Shown here piece after piece: positions 1 to 9,342 of a DNA stretch of 64,000 nucleotides (within the stretch, counting starts at the first letter, position 1; each line of letters opens with the position of its first letter). Origin of the DNA: Oscillospiraceae bacterium (GTDB lineage Bacteria > Bacillota > Clostridia > Oscillospirales > Acutalibacteraceae). Made by a program: the position numbers and the translations under genes. The DNA lies in the NCBI GenBank assembly GCA_003526845.1, contig DPVM01000005.1, forward strand, positions 84,913 through 148,912, given 5' to 3'. The notes under the pieces were generated by a model, which saw only the letters and a program-made list of their open reading frames with translations, ran no database searches and was not told the origin of the DNA.

Positions 1-1
1 G

Positions 2-709
2 TTTAAGCCGAAAAAAGGCTGTCTGCCGTATCATATTTTGCGCTCAAGCGCAGGATTGCTCGGCGTTTTCGGCAATTTCTATGCCACAACGCATATGTCT
101 CACACACCCGACGCGGCAATGCTCAATAAAATGTCGCCGTTTTTCACGCTGATTTTTTCAGCAATTTTCTTAAAAGAAAAAGTAAAACTCCGTCAGGCTG
201 TCGCTATTTTTATCGCATTTTTGGGCGCGCTTTTTGTAATTAAGCCGTCATTTGCAAATGCCGAGCTTTTGCCCTCAATCGCAGGCTTTGTCGGCGGAAT
301 GTGCGCCGGCGGCGCATACACCTGTGTTCGCCATATGGGCAACAAGGGCGAAAACGGCAGATTTACCGTCTTCTTTTTCTCGGCATTTTCCGTTGTCGTC
401 ACAGCGCCTTACTTGTTCTTTAATTATTATCATATGTCTTGGTATCAGTTTTTCTGCCTTATTATGGTCGGCGTTTGCGCCGCAGGCGGTCAGTTCGGTA
501 TCACAGCCGCATACACATTTGCCCCGAGCAGAGAAATTTCGGTATATGATTATTCAAATATTATTTTCACCGCTATCGAGGGCTATTTGTTCCTCGGTCA
601 GGGCTTTCCCGACACACTTTCGCTCATCGGCTATGCAATTATTTGCGCTATGGCAATTTGGATGTTTATTTATAACAATCGCTCCGCAAAGGCAAAGGGT
701 CAATCGTAG
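2..709 (+). CDS. EamA/DMT-family transporter, 5' end outside window
   Basis: This is the C-terminal part of a multi-pass inner-membrane transporter of the drug/metabolite transporter superfamily. The frame is open from base 2, so the gene begins before the window and internal TTG/ATG codons are not its start. Hydrophobic helices follow one another, for example around FFTLIFSAIFL, AVAIFIAFLGALFVI, FTVFFFSAFSVVV and IGYAIICAMAIWMFI, with short polar loops, as in EamA proteins. The central part contains the second EamA repeat (GGMCAGGAYTCVRHMG onward). The substrate cannot be told from sequence; family members export amino acids, nucleotides or other metabolites. It is followed by a 192-nt gap and nrdR. 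Confidence 0.75.
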   Translation, partial: FKPKKGCLPYHILRSSAGLLGVFGNFYATTHMSHTPDAAMLNKMSPFFTLIFSAIFLKEKVKLRQAVAIFIAFLGALFVIKPSFANAELLPSIAGFVGGMCAGGAYTCVRHMGNKGENGRFTVFFFSAFSVVVTAPYLFFNYYHMSWYQFFCLIMVGVCAAGGQFGITAAYTFAPSREISVYDYSNIIFTAIEGYLFLGQGFPDTLSLIGYAIICAMAIWMFIYNNRSAKAKGQS

Positions 710-757
710 CTTTGCAGCGTTTGCTCTTTACTATATATTGTGATATAAAGTGGATAC

Positions 758-786
758 TTGCAATTTTCTATATGTTGTGTTATAAT
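758..786 (+). promoter_or_regulatory. SigA-type promoter upstream of nrdR
   Basis: TTGCAA at 758-763 and TATAAT at 781-786 are separated by exactly 17 bases. It lies in the AT-rich gap after the transporter gene and about 115 bases before the nrdR start. Confidence 0.5.
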
Positions 787-901
787 AAGCTCATTCGTTG
801 GTATTTCAATGTTTTAAAAAAGTGCAAATCAATATTTTGTGTTGTCACATTGTCATATATATTGACTTCACATTTTTGACAGCCACTAAGGAGGAATTTT
901 T

Positions 902-1363
902 ATGAAATGTCCGTTTTGCGGTTATACCGACAGCAAGGTTATTGATTCACGCCCGACAGACGAAAACGAGCGTATCCGCCGCAGGAGAGAATGTATCCAG
1001 TGCGGCAAGCGTTTCACTACGTATGAAATTATCGAGGATGTCCCGATTATCGTTATCAAAAAAGATAAATCGCGCGAGGTTTTCGACAGAAACAAAATAT
1101 TAAAGGGTATGCTTCGTGCGTGCGAAAAAAGGCATGTCACAGTTGCCGACCTTGAAACAAAAATTTCCGAAATTGAAGCTGCGCTTCAGTCCTCGGTCGA
1201 CAGAGAGGTCACCTCTGCAAAAATCGGCGAGCTTATTATGGAAAAGCTTAAAGAGATTGACGAGGTTGCTTATGTTCGCTTTGCCTCTGTTTATAAGGAG
1301 TTTGACAGTGCCGAGTCCTTCCGTGACGAGCTTGCAAAACTCAGCGACAAGGATAAACAATAA
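902..1363 (+). CDS. nrdR: Transcriptional repressor NrdR
   Basis: NrdR is the ATP/dATP-sensing repressor of ribonucleotide reductase operons. The 153-residue product has the usual length. Residues 1-45 form the zinc ribbon with CPFC and CIQC pairs and the arginine-rich stretch RIRRRREC. The rest is the ATP-cone domain, starting near [13 protein letters not shown] and containing the conserved [13 protein letters not shown] segment. The ATG is preceded by AAGGAGG at proper spacing. The gene appears monocistronic, ending at a strong terminator (1433-1477). No ribonucleotide reductase gene lies in the window, so its targets are elsewhere. Confidence 0.95.
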   Translation: MKCPFCGYTDSKVIDSRPTDENERIRRRRECIQCGKRFTTYEIIEDVPIIVIKKDKSREVFDRNKILKGMLRACEKRHVTVADLETKISEIEAALQSSVDREVTSAKIGELIMEKLKEIDEVAYVRFASVYKEFDSAESFRDELAKLSDKDKQ

Positions 1364-1375
1364 ATCTCTGTTGTA

Positions 1376-1502
1376 AAATCTTTTTGTTATTTTTTCATAA
1401 TCACTTATGTGTCTGTAACTTCTCGTTATTAAAACGCCCCATACGGTAGTTTTTATTTCTACCGTAGGGGGCGTTTTTTGTTGTCTTTTTACGGATTTGT
1501 TT
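1376..1502. repeat. Direct repeat copy 1 (127 bp) containing nrdR terminator
   Basis: This block matches 6168-6296 at about 93 percent by eye, including non-structural flanks as well as the terminator hairpin. The two copies face the same way and bracket the genes at 1592-2323 and 2455-6138. Confidence 0.85.
1433..1477 (+). terminator. Rho-independent terminator of nrdR
   Basis: A stem of CGCCCC(A)TACGGTAG pairing with CTACCGTA(G)GGGGCG, loop TTTTTATTT, is followed by a T run. It can also work on the opposite strand because an A run precedes it. Confidence 0.85.
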
Positions 1503-1591
1503 TTAGGCAAACCTCTTTGTTAATAATGTTCAATTTTGTACTTTTATTCTAATTAGTTTTATGATATAGTGGTATTATAGGGGGTTATAAT

Positions 1592-2323
1592 ATGAAAAAA
1601 GCAAAGAAAATAGTTAAATCCTTATTTATAATAATAATTTCTGCGTTGCTACTCGGCTTTGTTATACATACCGTTTATGTTCAATGCCACAGGGCGGAGG
1701 TTGTTGAATATTTGGTTGATAAATATGATTTTGACAAAAAGGAGATAGTTTTGCTCGATTACGAGGGCGAAAAATTTCATGACGATACGGATTTAGGTAT
1801 TCCTTTTGATTGGTATACTACACCTCCGACTTGGAAATTGAGATATAATAAAAGAACTTTTGGCGTTACAAAAACAGAATATGGATTTAGTGATGATTAT
1901 CAATTAGAAGACATTTTTGAATGGTCAGTTGACTATTTGAAAACAGTTGACCCTAATGTTATCGGTATCGAAATTGATTGTGGAAAATTGCATAATATTG
2001 TAACAATAGAGAACATAAAGGAATTCTTAATAAATGACAACGATTCATTTGTGATTTATTATAAAGTTGACGACTTAAGTCCATATCACAGAATCTCAAA
2101 AAACGGAGAATCTGTACTTTCCTCGGAAGAATATAAAATATTAAGAGAAAAAATTCTTAGCAAATATTCGTCTATATGTGAAAACATTGAAAATAAGCAT
2201 GTTATATTAGTAAATACTGAAGTTGAATTCACAAGGCAAAAATATGACAATTTTGCAAGTTATTATTACGATTCTAAAGTTGATAGAGCAATATTAAAAG
2301 AAAAGGGTAAGGCAATAGGATAA
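1592..2323 (+). CDS. Membrane-anchored protein of unknown function
   Basis: The 243-residue product is not recognised. It begins with a basic N-terminus and one hydrophobic helix (residues about 8-30, LFIIIISALLLGFVIHTVYV), so it is probably anchored in the membrane with the rest outside. The remainder is a mixed acidic domain without cysteine pairs or obvious catalytic motifs. The start ATG follows a GGGGG-rich ribosome site. The gene is AT-rich and lies, with the large lipase gene that follows 131 bases later, between two long direct repeats. That placement suggests the two arrived together. No function is proposed. Confidence 0.65.
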   Translation: MKKAKKIVKSLFIIIISALLLGFVIHTVYVQCHRAEVVEYLVDKYDFDKKEIVLLDYEGEKFHDDTDLGIPFDWYTTPPTWKLRYNKRTFGVTKTEYGFSDDYQLEDIFEWSVDYLKTVDPNVIGIEIDCGKLHNIVTIENIKEFLINDNDSFVIYYKVDDLSPYHRISKNGESVLSSEEYKILREKILSKYSSICENIENKHVILVNTEVEFTRQKYDNFASYYYDSKVDRAILKEKGKAIG

Positions 2324-2454
2324 GTAGAAAATATAGTTTCTGTTTTTTAGCAATAAAAATTGTTGATTCCCCAGAATAGTTTTATCAGATTCAAAGGGAT
2401 GCTATGTGAAATATATTTTTCAAAAAAGAAGTTATATAGGAAAGTGATCGTTTT

Positions 2455-5400
2455 ATGATAAAAAGAAATTTATACTTGAAAATTTTTTCAATCTTTATGA
2501 CATTAATTATTTTTAGCAGTAATTCTACAATAGTTGCAAATGCGAGCAATGATGATTTTTATGCTCAATACAGTGGTTCAACAACGGCGAGTTGGGGATA
2601 TAACCCTAATTGTACTTTTACAATAAACAAAATAGTCGGAAATAAATTCAGAGGCAGTTTTTCTGCCCAAAATATAGGTAAGTATAGCTTTTCTGAAAAT
2701 GTAAGTGGGTTTGTTACAAGAGGCAATGACTGTTTTACCTGCTATTTTAGAGTGTATTTTTATAACAATTTGTATTACTCCAACATAATAGCAACAGTGT
2801 ACCCTTATGAAGGTAAATGTGAGTGCTTTTGTGAAGGAACTTGGCATCTTGTGGATTTTGAAATGACCGGAACTAAATTTAGTGTTGATATTGATTCAAG
2901 CAAAATTATCGATTCGTCAAACTATAATGAGAATGACATGATTTTATGTATGAGTTTATCAAATTATATTTATGGATATAAAGAGATTAAAACTAAGAAA
3001 GATGGTTCTCAAGAGGAGAAAGATGTTGTTGTATCTTATGATAAATCATTCAAAAATATAATTTCGACTAAAGACCCATCGCTTATTGATACAAATAATT
3101 TTTTAGAAAATAAAATTAAAGTTTATAATTTTAAGCATTTAGGAGTCAATGACCATAATGCTGACAATGTTGCTTTTGCAATAATGCTGCGTGAAAATGG
3201 TGACAATTCGGCTGATGTGTTTGTTGTAATTAGAGGCACATATAACAATGAATGGCAAGGAAATACAGAAATAACCGGTACAGAATATAATGAGGCTTGT
3301 AAGGAACATGAAAATTTTCAAAAAGCCAGCGACAGCATAAAATCGACAATCAAAAAATATGTTAAACAATATTGCTTGGATTACGATAATGTGAACTTAA
3401 TAATAACGGGTCATAGCAGAGGTGCTGCTGTTGCAAATCTTTATGCAAAAGAGGCTACCGATTCAATTAATGGAGTTTATAATGATTCTATACCTTCATT
3501 TTCTTCAGTAACAGCATATACATTCGCAACACCAAATGTTGCAATATATGACGATTCTATGGAAAATTATAATAATATTTATAATTTTTGTTTTGAAGAA
3601 GATATTGTTCCAACCGTACCATTAACAAAGCCTGTAACCGGATGGGGATATTGGAAGTATGGAAAAACTTTTTTGGCAAGTCTAAAAGATATTAAAGCGG
3701 AATCAAATATATTAATTGATGACTTTTACATAGTAGATAATGTCCCAAAAATACATGATTGTTTGTGGAAATGGCCGTCTGTCGATGACTATTATAACAA
3801 AAAATTATATGCCGAAAATTCTACAAAAGATTATACTACATTGTATGATTTTGCACATAACGCAACAGGCTTGTGTGGCTCCTTTGATAAAAAAATATCC
3901 GGAGCATTCAATTTAATAAAAAACTATAAAAAATATGGAGATATCTATCCAATTGTAGGAACTGCATTACCTATTGTTACTTCAATAGGTAACGCTCATC
4001 ATTATGATACATATTTTAGTGTTATATCTAAAACTGGAGATGATAAATTCAAATTAACTACATTTGATGAAGTCGCATCAAGTGTTTATAGTAATAATAC
4101 AAATCAGAAAATTAACATTGAACAGATTCAAAATATAAATGTAAATAATGAACATGTCACAAAATTGATTGCATTTGCAAATCAAGATGACAATTTATCT
4201 ATCCTTAACTGGGATTTAGATGACCCGTCAACATGGACAGGCATCACATGGAATGAAAACGGTAATGTTGAAAGTATAGATTTGTCATTTGAGAATTTAT
4301 CGGGTTCTTTGGATTTGTCGAATTTCGATTCATTAAAAAAACTTGATGTAACCGGTAATAACTTGACATCCTTGAATTTGGACAACTGTTCATCACTTGA
4401 AGAAATTGATTGTTCATTCAATAAATTAACCACTTTGGATTTAAGCGATTGCACGAACCTTACCTCTGTAACTTGTTGCTACAATTATCTTGATACTCAT
4501 GAGGGTGGCACTTTATATAACGCCCTTGAAGACTTAATGTTCAGCGATTGTTATGTAAATTATTATCCTCAGTCGGTACCCGATAATGCAACTTTTGACA
4601 CAACCGAATTAAATGCACTTAAAACTTTTGCAAACACCAATAATAACAATAATGCTTTAAATTGGCTTGATGACAGTGGAAATATTGATACCGAGAAGTT
4701 GCAAAACAATGTTCTGTTTGAATATGATGGAAGCAAGTATCGTGTGGTTGCGATTGATATATCCGATTTGGATATATCGGGAGCACTGGATTTAACTTCT
4801 TTGTCGCTGTTGCAGGAGCTTTATTGTGAAAATACAAAAATCACAACGCTTAATATAAAGGGTTGCACTAAGCTTGAAAATTTAAAATGCGACGGTTGTG
4901 AATTAACTTCTATTACTTTGCCGAGTAATGCAAATGCAAAAACAAGTTCTTTGTACGATGTATCATGCGAATACAATTACCTTGACACAAGTATTTTCAC
5001 ACAAAATGTTATTAAGTATGTTGAATTTAAAGCCGGTGGAGAGATTCAATATAAAAATCAAAAGGGCGATTCAAGCGCACTGCAAGCGGCATTGTATTTT
5101 GCAAATAAGTTAGATGAAAAAGATTATTCGGAAGAAACTTTCACGCCGTTTAAAGAATTAATAGATGAATGTAACGCATATAATTATGATAATCTTTATC
5201 TAACGCAAGAAGACATTGACGAAATTACAACTAATATTCTTGTATCAATGTATGAACTGAAAGCATATTTCAAAGTGAATATATCTTCCACTAACGGCTC
5301 ATTTACAGTTAATGATGAAAAATCAAGCAGTAGTTATAAACAATCATTGCTGTATGGCACAACTATTACACTTAATGCCGTTCCAAACGAAGGATATAAT

Positions 5401-6138
5401 TTTGTAGGTTGGTATGATACAGTAAATAATATTTATATGTCTAAAAACCCGGAATACACATTTAAGGTTAGCACGAACACCGATTTAAAAGCTGTATTTA
5501 TCGCTGAAGGTTCTGCAACATTAACATTTGTAAATTACAGTAATTGGGTAGCCGGAACATTTACAAAATCGACTGCCGAATGGGCAGAAGTCACTTCAAT
5601 AAATGATTTGCTCCCCGAAGTTCCGTTTAGATTCGGGTACAGTAACGGCAGATGGGTTTACGATGAACAAGATGTGCTTACAAGGCTTCAAAACGGCGAA
5701 GATGTAACAATTACTGCCGAGTATGATGAAGATGATACATCTTTCCCCGAGCCAAGACAAGCAACTGACAAGCCCGTACTTGATTTGTATTATAAATACA
5801 ACGAAGAAAATACTTTGGGTACATTTATGATGGCAGCCGGTTTCCCTGAAAACATAAAAATCGAATCTGTCGGTATTGCATTCTATTATAAAAAAGTCGA
5901 TTTGTTTGACCCAAGGGATAATTTCACTTTATTACTCAATAACAAAATGATGATTGGCAGATTTAATACAGAACAATTAGAGGATATTTATATTATCAAT
6001 ATGCATAATATGACCTCAACTTATAATTGGGCTGCAAGAGGATTTGTGACCTACTATGATTCAAACGGAAATTTGGTAACCGAGTATTCGAACCAAATTA
6101 ATATCATTGACAGGCAAAATACTGATGAAATAAAGTAG
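2455..6138 (+). CDS. Secreted lipase (class 3)-LRR-InlB-repeat mosaic protein
   Basis: This 1227-residue protein starts with a signal peptide (residues 1-31, basic start, hydrophobic core, cut likely after ANA). A class 3 lipase-like alpha/beta hydrolase follows: GHSRG puts the nucleophile at Ser321, with Asp383 (EEDIVP) and His515/516 (NAHHYD) as plausible triad partners. Residues about 600-690 and 755-830 hold short leucine-rich repeats of the internalin type (LKKLDVTGNNLTSL, LEEIDCSFNKLTTL). Residues about 940-1015 resemble a divergent InlB B-repeat (GYNFVGWYD, TDLKAVF). No LPXTG or C-terminal membrane anchor is visible, so it is probably released or held non-covalently. It likely acts on lipids or esters outside the cell; substrate unknown. 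Confidence 0.8.
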   Translation: MIKRNLYLKIFSIFMTLIIFSSNSTIVANASNDDFYAQYSGSTTASWGYNPNCTFTINKIVGNKFRGSFSAQNIGKYSFSENVSGFVTRGNDCFTCYFRVYFYNNLYYSNIIATVYPYEGKCECFCEGTWHLVDFEMTGTKFSVDIDSSKIIDSSNYNENDMILCMSLSNYIYGYKEIKTKKDGSQEEKDVVVSYDKSFKNIISTKDPSLIDTNNFLENKIKVYNFKHLGVNDHNADNVAFAIMLRENGDNSADVFVVIRGTYNNEWQGNTEITGTEYNEACKEHENFQKASDSIKSTIKKYVKQYCLDYDNVNLIITGHSRGAAVANLYAKEATDSINGVYNDSIPSFSSVTAYTFATPNVAIYDDSMENYNNIYNFCFEEDIVPTVPLTKPVTGWGYWKYGKTFLASLKDIKAESNILIDDFYIVDNVPKIHDCLWKWPSVDDYYNKKLYAENSTKDYTTLYDFAHNATGLCGSFDKKISGAFNLIKNYKKYGDIYPIVGTALPIVTSIGNAHHYDTYFSVISKTGDDKFKLTTFDEVASSVYSNNTNQKINIEQIQNINVNNEHVTKLIAFANQDDNLSILNWDLDDPSTWTGITWNENGNVESIDLSFENLSGSLDLSNFDSLKKLDVTGNNLTSLNLDNCSSLEEIDCSFNKLTTLDLSDCTNLTSVTCCYNYLDTHEGGTLYNALEDLMFSDCYVNYYPQSVPDNATFDTTELNALKTFANTNNNNNALNWLDDSGNIDTEKLQNNVLFEYDGSKYRVVAIDISDLDISGALDLTSLSLLQELYCENTKITTLNIKGCTKLENLKCDGCELTSITLPSNANAKTSSLYDVSCEYNYLDTSIFTQNVIKYVEFKAGGEIQYKNQKGDSSALQAALYFANKLDEKDYSEETFTPFKELIDECNAYNYDNLYLTQEDIDEITTNILVSMYELKAYFKVNISSTNGSFTVNDEKSSSSYKQSLLYGTTITLNAVPNEGYNFVGWYDTVNNIYMSKNPEYTFKVSTNTDLKAVFIAEGSATLTFVNYSNWVAGTFTKSTAEWAEVTSINDLLPEVPFRFGYSNGRWVYDEQDVLTRLQNGEDVTITAEYDEDDTSFPEPRQATDKPVLDLYYKYNEENTLGTFMMAAGFPENIKIESVGIAFYYKKVDLFDPRDNFTLLLNNKMMIGRFNTEQLEDIYIINMHNMTSTYNWAARGFVTYYDSNGNLVTEYSNQINIIDRQNTDEIK

Positions 6139-6167
6139 TATTTCATATATAATCAAGTTAGAGAATT

Positions 6168-6296
6168 AAATCTTTTTGTTATTTTTTCATAATCACTTGT
6201 GTGTTTGTAACTTCTTGTTATTAAAACGCCCCTTACGGTAGTTTTTAATTCTACCGTAGGGGGCGTTTTTTTGTTGTCCTTTTTTCGGATTTGTTT
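6168..6296. repeat. Direct repeat copy 2 (129 bp) with terminator
   Basis: This is the second copy of the block at 1376-1502, in the same orientation, placed directly after the lipase/LRR gene. Differences are scattered single bases plus one or two length changes in T runs. Confidence 0.85.
6224..6271. terminator. Bidirectional rho-independent terminator
   Basis: The hairpin CGCCCC(T)TACGGTAG / CTACCGTA(G)GGGGCG is followed by T7 on the plus strand and preceded by AAAA. It therefore can end both the plus-strand lipase gene and the convergent minus-strand gene at 6328-7473. Confidence 0.8.
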
Positions 6297-6327
6297 ATAT
6301 TTGCATTGTGAATTTTGCGTGTTTCGG

Positions 6328-7473
6328 TTATTTTTTAATTCGTTGCTTAACTGTTTTAAATTCGCCTTTTATCACCGCTTGCGCTGTGCTTGCAATGCCC
6401 TTGTCAAGGTCGGCGAAAATTTCTTTAAGTGTGTTTTGCGTCGCTTTGTCGATTTTGTCGTGTGCGCTCACAAGCCCTTTGACAGCGGCAATCGCATTGT
6501 CTTTTACATCAAGCAAGCCCACCTGACCAGTGCCGTCAAGGTCGGTGGTCAGCGCACGGTCGAGCGCCGCTTTTTGGCTTTCGTCAAGTCCGTCAACAAT
6601 GTGATACATTATCAAATCGTTAAACTTTCCCATATCCGTCAAACCGCTTTCACGCTTGATTTTATCACCGCTTATCTGCCAAGTTGACAAATCGTGCTCA
6701 AGCGGACCTGTTATTCTTTTGCTTTTGATTACCTCATAATCGTCATCGTGGCAAAGCAACATACCAATAAAGGATGACTGCGGTACAAAATGTTTGTATT
6801 TCGGCAACATTTCCCTGTAGTTTTCCGTTTCGATAAACGAATAATCGCTAAATCCGGGACCGTCATTGTTATATAAGCATTTTATTCTGTCGCGAACTTC
6901 TTTTTTGCAAAAAAGTGCGCCGTATTGCGCAACATATCCGCCCTTTGAGTGACCGCAAACAATTATGTCACCGTCAAATTTTTGAGCCGCCTGCTCAAGA
7001 TAATCCGTTGCAAGCTTTTGAGAGGGGATGTTGTCCTGAGTGAGAATGTCAAAATCTTCTTTCCAGCCGCGCAGGGAATCGTCAGTTCCTCTGAAAACCA
7101 CAACAACAGTGCCGTCCGGCAGTAAAAATGTGCAAGCGTTGAACTGCACATCGGGCTTTTTCTCAAACACATTTGTGCACGCAACAAGTTTCATTTCCTT
7201 GTATCTTTTGTAGTTTGTCATCAGCATCATTTGCTCGCTTATGTTTTTGAGCAAAATTAAACCTACGGGCTTATGCTTGTTTCCGCGCAGGGCAAAAAGC
7301 CTGTCGCTTGCGTATGTGAATGGCGTCGGCATATCGTCAAAACTGTCAGACACAATTTTTTCATACGGCATATAAAAAACATTGCAAAGTACAATATTGT
7401 CAACCTCGTTAAACGGCTTGTCGCAAAACGAAATGTTGCCGTATTCTTTTATGTATGTATTTAAATTAGGCAT
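6328..7473 (-). CDS. Mbeg1-like (DUF2974-type) lipase/alpha-beta hydrolase
   Basis: The 381-residue protein has a lipase nucleophile elbow CGHSKGG with Ser176. The preceding FRGTDDSLRGWKEDFD segment is typical of class 3 lipase and Mbeg1-like hydrolases, where the FRGT strand forms the oxyanion side. There is no signal peptide, so it is predicted to be cytoplasmic, unlike the secreted lipase next door. A short lysine-rich tail (KQRIKK) ends the protein. It is monocistronic, with a good ribosome site (GAGGAG) and its own promoter, and converges on the lipase/LRR gene across a shared terminator. The substrate is unknown; a carboxylic ester hydrolase is the safest call. Confidence 0.75.
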   Translation of the reverse strand: MPNLNTYIKEYGNISFCDKPFNEVDNIVLCNVFYMPYEKIVSDSFDDMPTPFTYASDRLFALRGNKHKPVGLILLKNISEQMMLMTNYKRYKEMKLVACTNVFEKKPDVQFNACTFLLPDGTVVVVFRGTDDSLRGWKEDFDILTQDNIPSQKLATDYLEQAAQKFDGDIIVCGHSKGGYVAQYGALFCKKEVRDRIKCLYNNDGPGFSDYSFIETENYREMLPKYKHFVPQSSFIGMLLCHDDDYEVIKSKRITGPLEHDLSTWQISGDKIKRESGLTDMGKFNDLIMYHIVDGLDESQKAALDRALTTDLDGTGQVGLLDVKDNAIAAVKGLVSAHDKIDKATQNTLKEIFADLDKGIASTAQAVIKGEFKTVKQRIKK

Positions 7474-7507
7474 AGTTACTCCTCTATTCTGTCAATTTGT
7501 TAATTTA

Positions 7508-7537
7508 TTATAGATTATTTTTACATATTTTGTCAAT
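7508..7537 (-). promoter_or_regulatory. SigA-type promoter for the minus-strand lipase gene
   Basis: Read on the minus strand, TTGACA (7537-7532) and TATAAT (7513-7508) are 18 bases apart, about 35 bases upstream of the start codon. Confidence 0.6.
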
Positions 7538-7686
7538 AACGCACAATACTTTTGCTATTCAATGTATAAAATTTGCTTTGTTTCATTGACTTTATCATCG
7601 GTATATGTTATCTTTAAATGTGGACTTTACTTTAACGCTTTGCAGTGCTGTAATGCGTTGAAAAAATAGAAAGAGGAGGCATTTTG

Positions 7687-9321
7687 ATGCCGGTTACAGA
7701 ATTACTTGAAAGAAATGCAAAATTGTATCCCGATGAGGTGGCGCTCGTCGAGCTTAATCCCGAGGAAAAAGATAAACGCCGAATGACTTGGAAAGAATAT
7801 GACTTGATTGAATCAAGCCGCTATGAGCCTTACAGACGCGAGATTACTTGGAGTGTGTTTGACGAAAAGGCAAACCGCTTTGCAAATATGCTTATCGGCA
7901 GAGGTATCAAAAAGGGAGACAAGGTTGCTATTTTGATGTATAACTGCCTTGAATGGCTTCCGATTTATTTCGGCATTTTAAAAACCGGCGCAATAGCCGT
8001 TCCGTTTAATTTTAGATATGACGCAGAGGAAATTCTCTATTGTGCCGAGCTTGCCGAAACCGATATGATTGTTTTTGGCAGGGAGTTTATAGGCAGAATA
8101 GAGGCAAACGCATACAAACTCAGTCAGGGCAGACTCCTTATTTATGTTGGCGACAACTGCCCCGATTTTGCGGAAAGCTATCGCGAGCTTGTCGCTGATT
8201 GCTCAAGCCATGCACCCGATGTCAAAATCACCGATGACGATTACGGTGCAATCTATTTTTCGTCGGGCACAACCGGCTTTCCGAAAGCTATTTTACATAA
8301 GCACCAAAGTTTGTCGCAGGCTGCCGAGATGGAGATGGTTCATCACAGCATCACACGCGACGATACATTCCTATGCATTCCGCCGCTTTATCACACAGGC
8401 GCAAAATTCCATTGGATGGGCAGTCTGTGCGCAGGCAGTAAGGCTGTGCTTTTGAAGGGCACAAAGCCGAAAACAATACTCGAAGCAATTTCAAGCGAAC
8501 ATTGCACAATTGTTTGGCTCCTTGTTCCATGGGCACAGGATATTCTTGATGCCATCGACAGCGGCGAGGTTAATCTTGATGATTACGAGCTTTCGCAGTG
8601 GCGATTGATGCATATCGGCGCTCAGCCTGTTCCGCCGTCGCTTATCAAGCGTTGGCTTGAGGTATTCCCGAATCACGATTACGATACAAACTACGGTCTT
8701 TCAGAGTCAACAGGTCCCGGCTGTGTTCATCTCGGCGTCGGCAATGTTCACAAGGTCGGCGCAATCGGAATCCCCGGCTATCGCTGGCAGTGCAAGATTG
8801 TTGATGAAAACGGCAACGAAGTTGAGCAGGGCAATGTCGGTGAGCTTTGCGTAAAGGGTCCCGGCGTTATGACATGCTATTATAACAATCCCGAGGCAAC
8901 AGCTGAGGTTTTGCATGACGGTTGGCTTTACACAGGCGATATGGCAATGCAGGATAAGGACGGATTTTATTTTCTTGTTGACCGCAAAAAGGATGTTATC
9001 GTTTGCGGCGGCGAAAATATTTATCCCGTTCAGATTGAAGATTTTATGCGCAGATACGATAAAATCAAGGATGTTGCCGTTATCGGTCTGCCCGATAAAA
9101 GACTCGGCGAAATTACCGCCGCAGTTGTTGAAATTAAGGACAATATGACCTGCACCGAGGAGGAACTCAACGAATTTTGCTTCGGACTTCCGCGCTACAA
9201 GCGCCCTCGCAAAATTATATTCGATGAAATTCCGCGTAATGCAACAGGAAAAATCGAAAAACCCGTGCTTCGCAAACGCTATGGCGCAGACAAGCTTGTT
9301 GCGCAGGAAAACAACTCTTAA
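7687..9321 (+). CDS. AMP-forming acyl-CoA synthetase / acyl ligase
   Basis: This ANL-superfamily enzyme (544 residues) activates a carboxylic acid with ATP and passes it to CoA or another thiol. The phosphate-binding loop SSGTTGFPK is at about 192-200, the YGLSEST motif is near 340, YTGDMA and DRKKDVIVCGGENI lead into the C-terminal domain, and the catalytic lysine is Lys522 in ATGKIEK. I chose ATG 7687 because AGGAGG at 7673-7678 is then 8 bases away; the preceding in-frame TTG would be too close. It opens a three-gene run with a membrane protein and a condensation-fold acyltransferase, which suggests it loads an acyl group for that transferase. The chain length of its substrate is not evident. 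Confidence 0.88.
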   Translation: MPVTELLERNAKLYPDEVALVELNPEEKDKRRMTWKEYDLIESSRYEPYRREITWSVFDEKANRFANMLIGRGIKKGDKVAILMYNCLEWLPIYFGILKTGAIAVPFNFRYDAEEILYCAELAETDMIVFGREFIGRIEANAYKLSQGRLLIYVGDNCPDFAESYRELVADCSSHAPDVKITDDDYGAIYFSSGTTGFPKAILHKHQSLSQAAEMEMVHHSITRDDTFLCIPPLYHTGAKFHWMGSLCAGSKAVLLKGTKPKTILEAISSEHCTIVWLLVPWAQDILDAIDSGEVNLDDYELSQWRLMHIGAQPVPPSLIKRWLEVFPNHDYDTNYGLSESTGPGCVHLGVGNVHKVGAIGIPGYRWQCKIVDENGNEVEQGNVGELCVKGPGVMTCYYNNPEATAEVLHDGWLYTGDMAMQDKDGFYFLVDRKKDVIVCGGENIYPVQIEDFMRRYDKIKDVAVIGLPDKRLGEITAAVVEIKDNMTCTEEELNEFCFGLPRYKRPRKIIFDEIPRNATGKIEKPVLRKRYGADKLVAQENNS

Positions 9322-9342
9322 TTTAATTGTTGCACAATATTT

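Noticed and set aside
6271..6687. 138-codon plus-strand frame after the second terminator repeat
   Set aside because: It overlaps the convergent lipase-like gene in antisense and starts within the terminator region without a ribosome site.
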